DNA of 64,000 nt from Bacteroidota bacterium (GTDB taxonomy: Bacteria; Bacteroidota; Bacteroidia; AKYH767-A; 2013-40CM-41-45): contig JADKJP010000007.1 of NCBI GenBank assembly GCA_016720935.1, positions 868,001 through 932,000 on the forward strand. The letters run 5' to 3'. The translations under genes and the position numbers were made by a program. Positions 63,869 through 64,000 of the stretch are shown here, in pieces; positions within the stretch are counted from its first letter, which is position 1, and each line of letters opens with the position of its first letter. Below the pieces are notes generated by a model that saw only the letters and a program-made list of their open reading frames with translations, had not been told where the DNA came from and did not search any database.

Positions 63869-64000
63869 TCAAAGTCCCGCAATTGCATTCTCAAGTACAG
63901 CAGGCGAAAAATGGCTCTTAGAGATGAGATCCGTTGCACCGGCCTTCATGAACTTCACGACGGAAGTATTTTCGACACCAATCGAATTAAGAATGATCGG
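63869..64000 (-). CDS. Response regulator receiver domain, C-terminal end (runs off window)
   Basis: Minus-strand codons from 64000 read PIILNSIGVENTSVVKFMKA, then GATDLISKSHFSPAVLENAI and AGL before the stop at 63869. This is the beta4-alpha5 end of a CheY-like receiver, including the conserved Lys (LISK). Only 43 residues are in the window, so any output domain upstream is not visible, and the protein ends right after the receiver. Confidence 0.6.
   Translation of the reverse strand, partial: PIILNSIGVENTSVVKFMKAGATDLISKSHFSPAVLENAIAGL

Overview
The window comes from a member of the Bacteroidota. The evidence is several large secreted proteins with C-terminal type IX secretion (T9SS) sorting domains, SprB-type and Kelch repeats, promoter -7 boxes of the form TAnnTTTG, and weak Shine-Dalgarno sequences. 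I cannot place it below phylum. No tRNA, rRNA, CRISPR array or intact insertion sequence was recognised.

Layout. 0-9 kb: a very large T9SS-exported protein (its 5' end lies outside the window) and a small T9SS protein. 9-12.9 kb: a minus-strand group (a possible HhH glycosylase-like protein, a UDG-like protein, a DUF4236 protein), a truncated YgjP-type metallopeptidase, and a REP-associated transposase with a hairpin beside it. 13.2-16.5 kb: two sigma-70 factors with small unknown genes, in visibly more GC-rich DNA. 16.7-44.2 kb: an AT-rich block, all on the minus strand, of defence and DNA-processing genes: an Mrr-like endonuclease, a NERD-domain helicase, a Fic protein, type I restriction-modification (hsdM-hsdS-hsdR), a HEPN-like protein, and a tightly coupled sbcD-sbcC-addB-like-addA-like set. 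44.3-50.3 kb: a Kelch/T9SS protein, a SLOG-fold protein, simple repeats, a small membrane protein and an AAA+ ATPase with a small partner. 50.4-54.0 kb: an exported caspase-like operon. 54.2-60.4 kb: a second defence-like group (PD-(D/E)XK-like protein, 110-aa unknown, UDG-like protein, WYL regulator, BCS1-like AAA ATPase, a further UDG-like gene, DUF6150). 60.5-63.6 kb: a broken T9SS protein, then the end of a response regulator at the right edge.

The observation I rate highest is a 15-bp near-palindrome, CGACA-N5-TGTCG, placed 10-11 bp upstream of a TAnnTTTG box in front of three transcription units at 54.9, 55.35 and 58.75 kb. One of these units encodes the WYL regulator and another the AAA ATPase, so they look like one regulon. 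The gene upstream of the regulator is one of three related genes in this window that carry UDG-like motifs (KE-P/T-Y/N near the N-terminus, HPS near the C-terminus). All three are split by single-base reading-frame changes, so the HPS motif falls outside the obvious ORF each time.

Many genes in 9-22 kb, 45-51 kb and 55-64 kb are interrupted by one-base indels, most of them in or next to homopolymer runs, while 0-9 kb and 23.6-44.2 kb are intact. Either those parts were assembled from lower-accuracy reads or genes there are decaying. I describe broken genes as their pieces and give the reconstruction.
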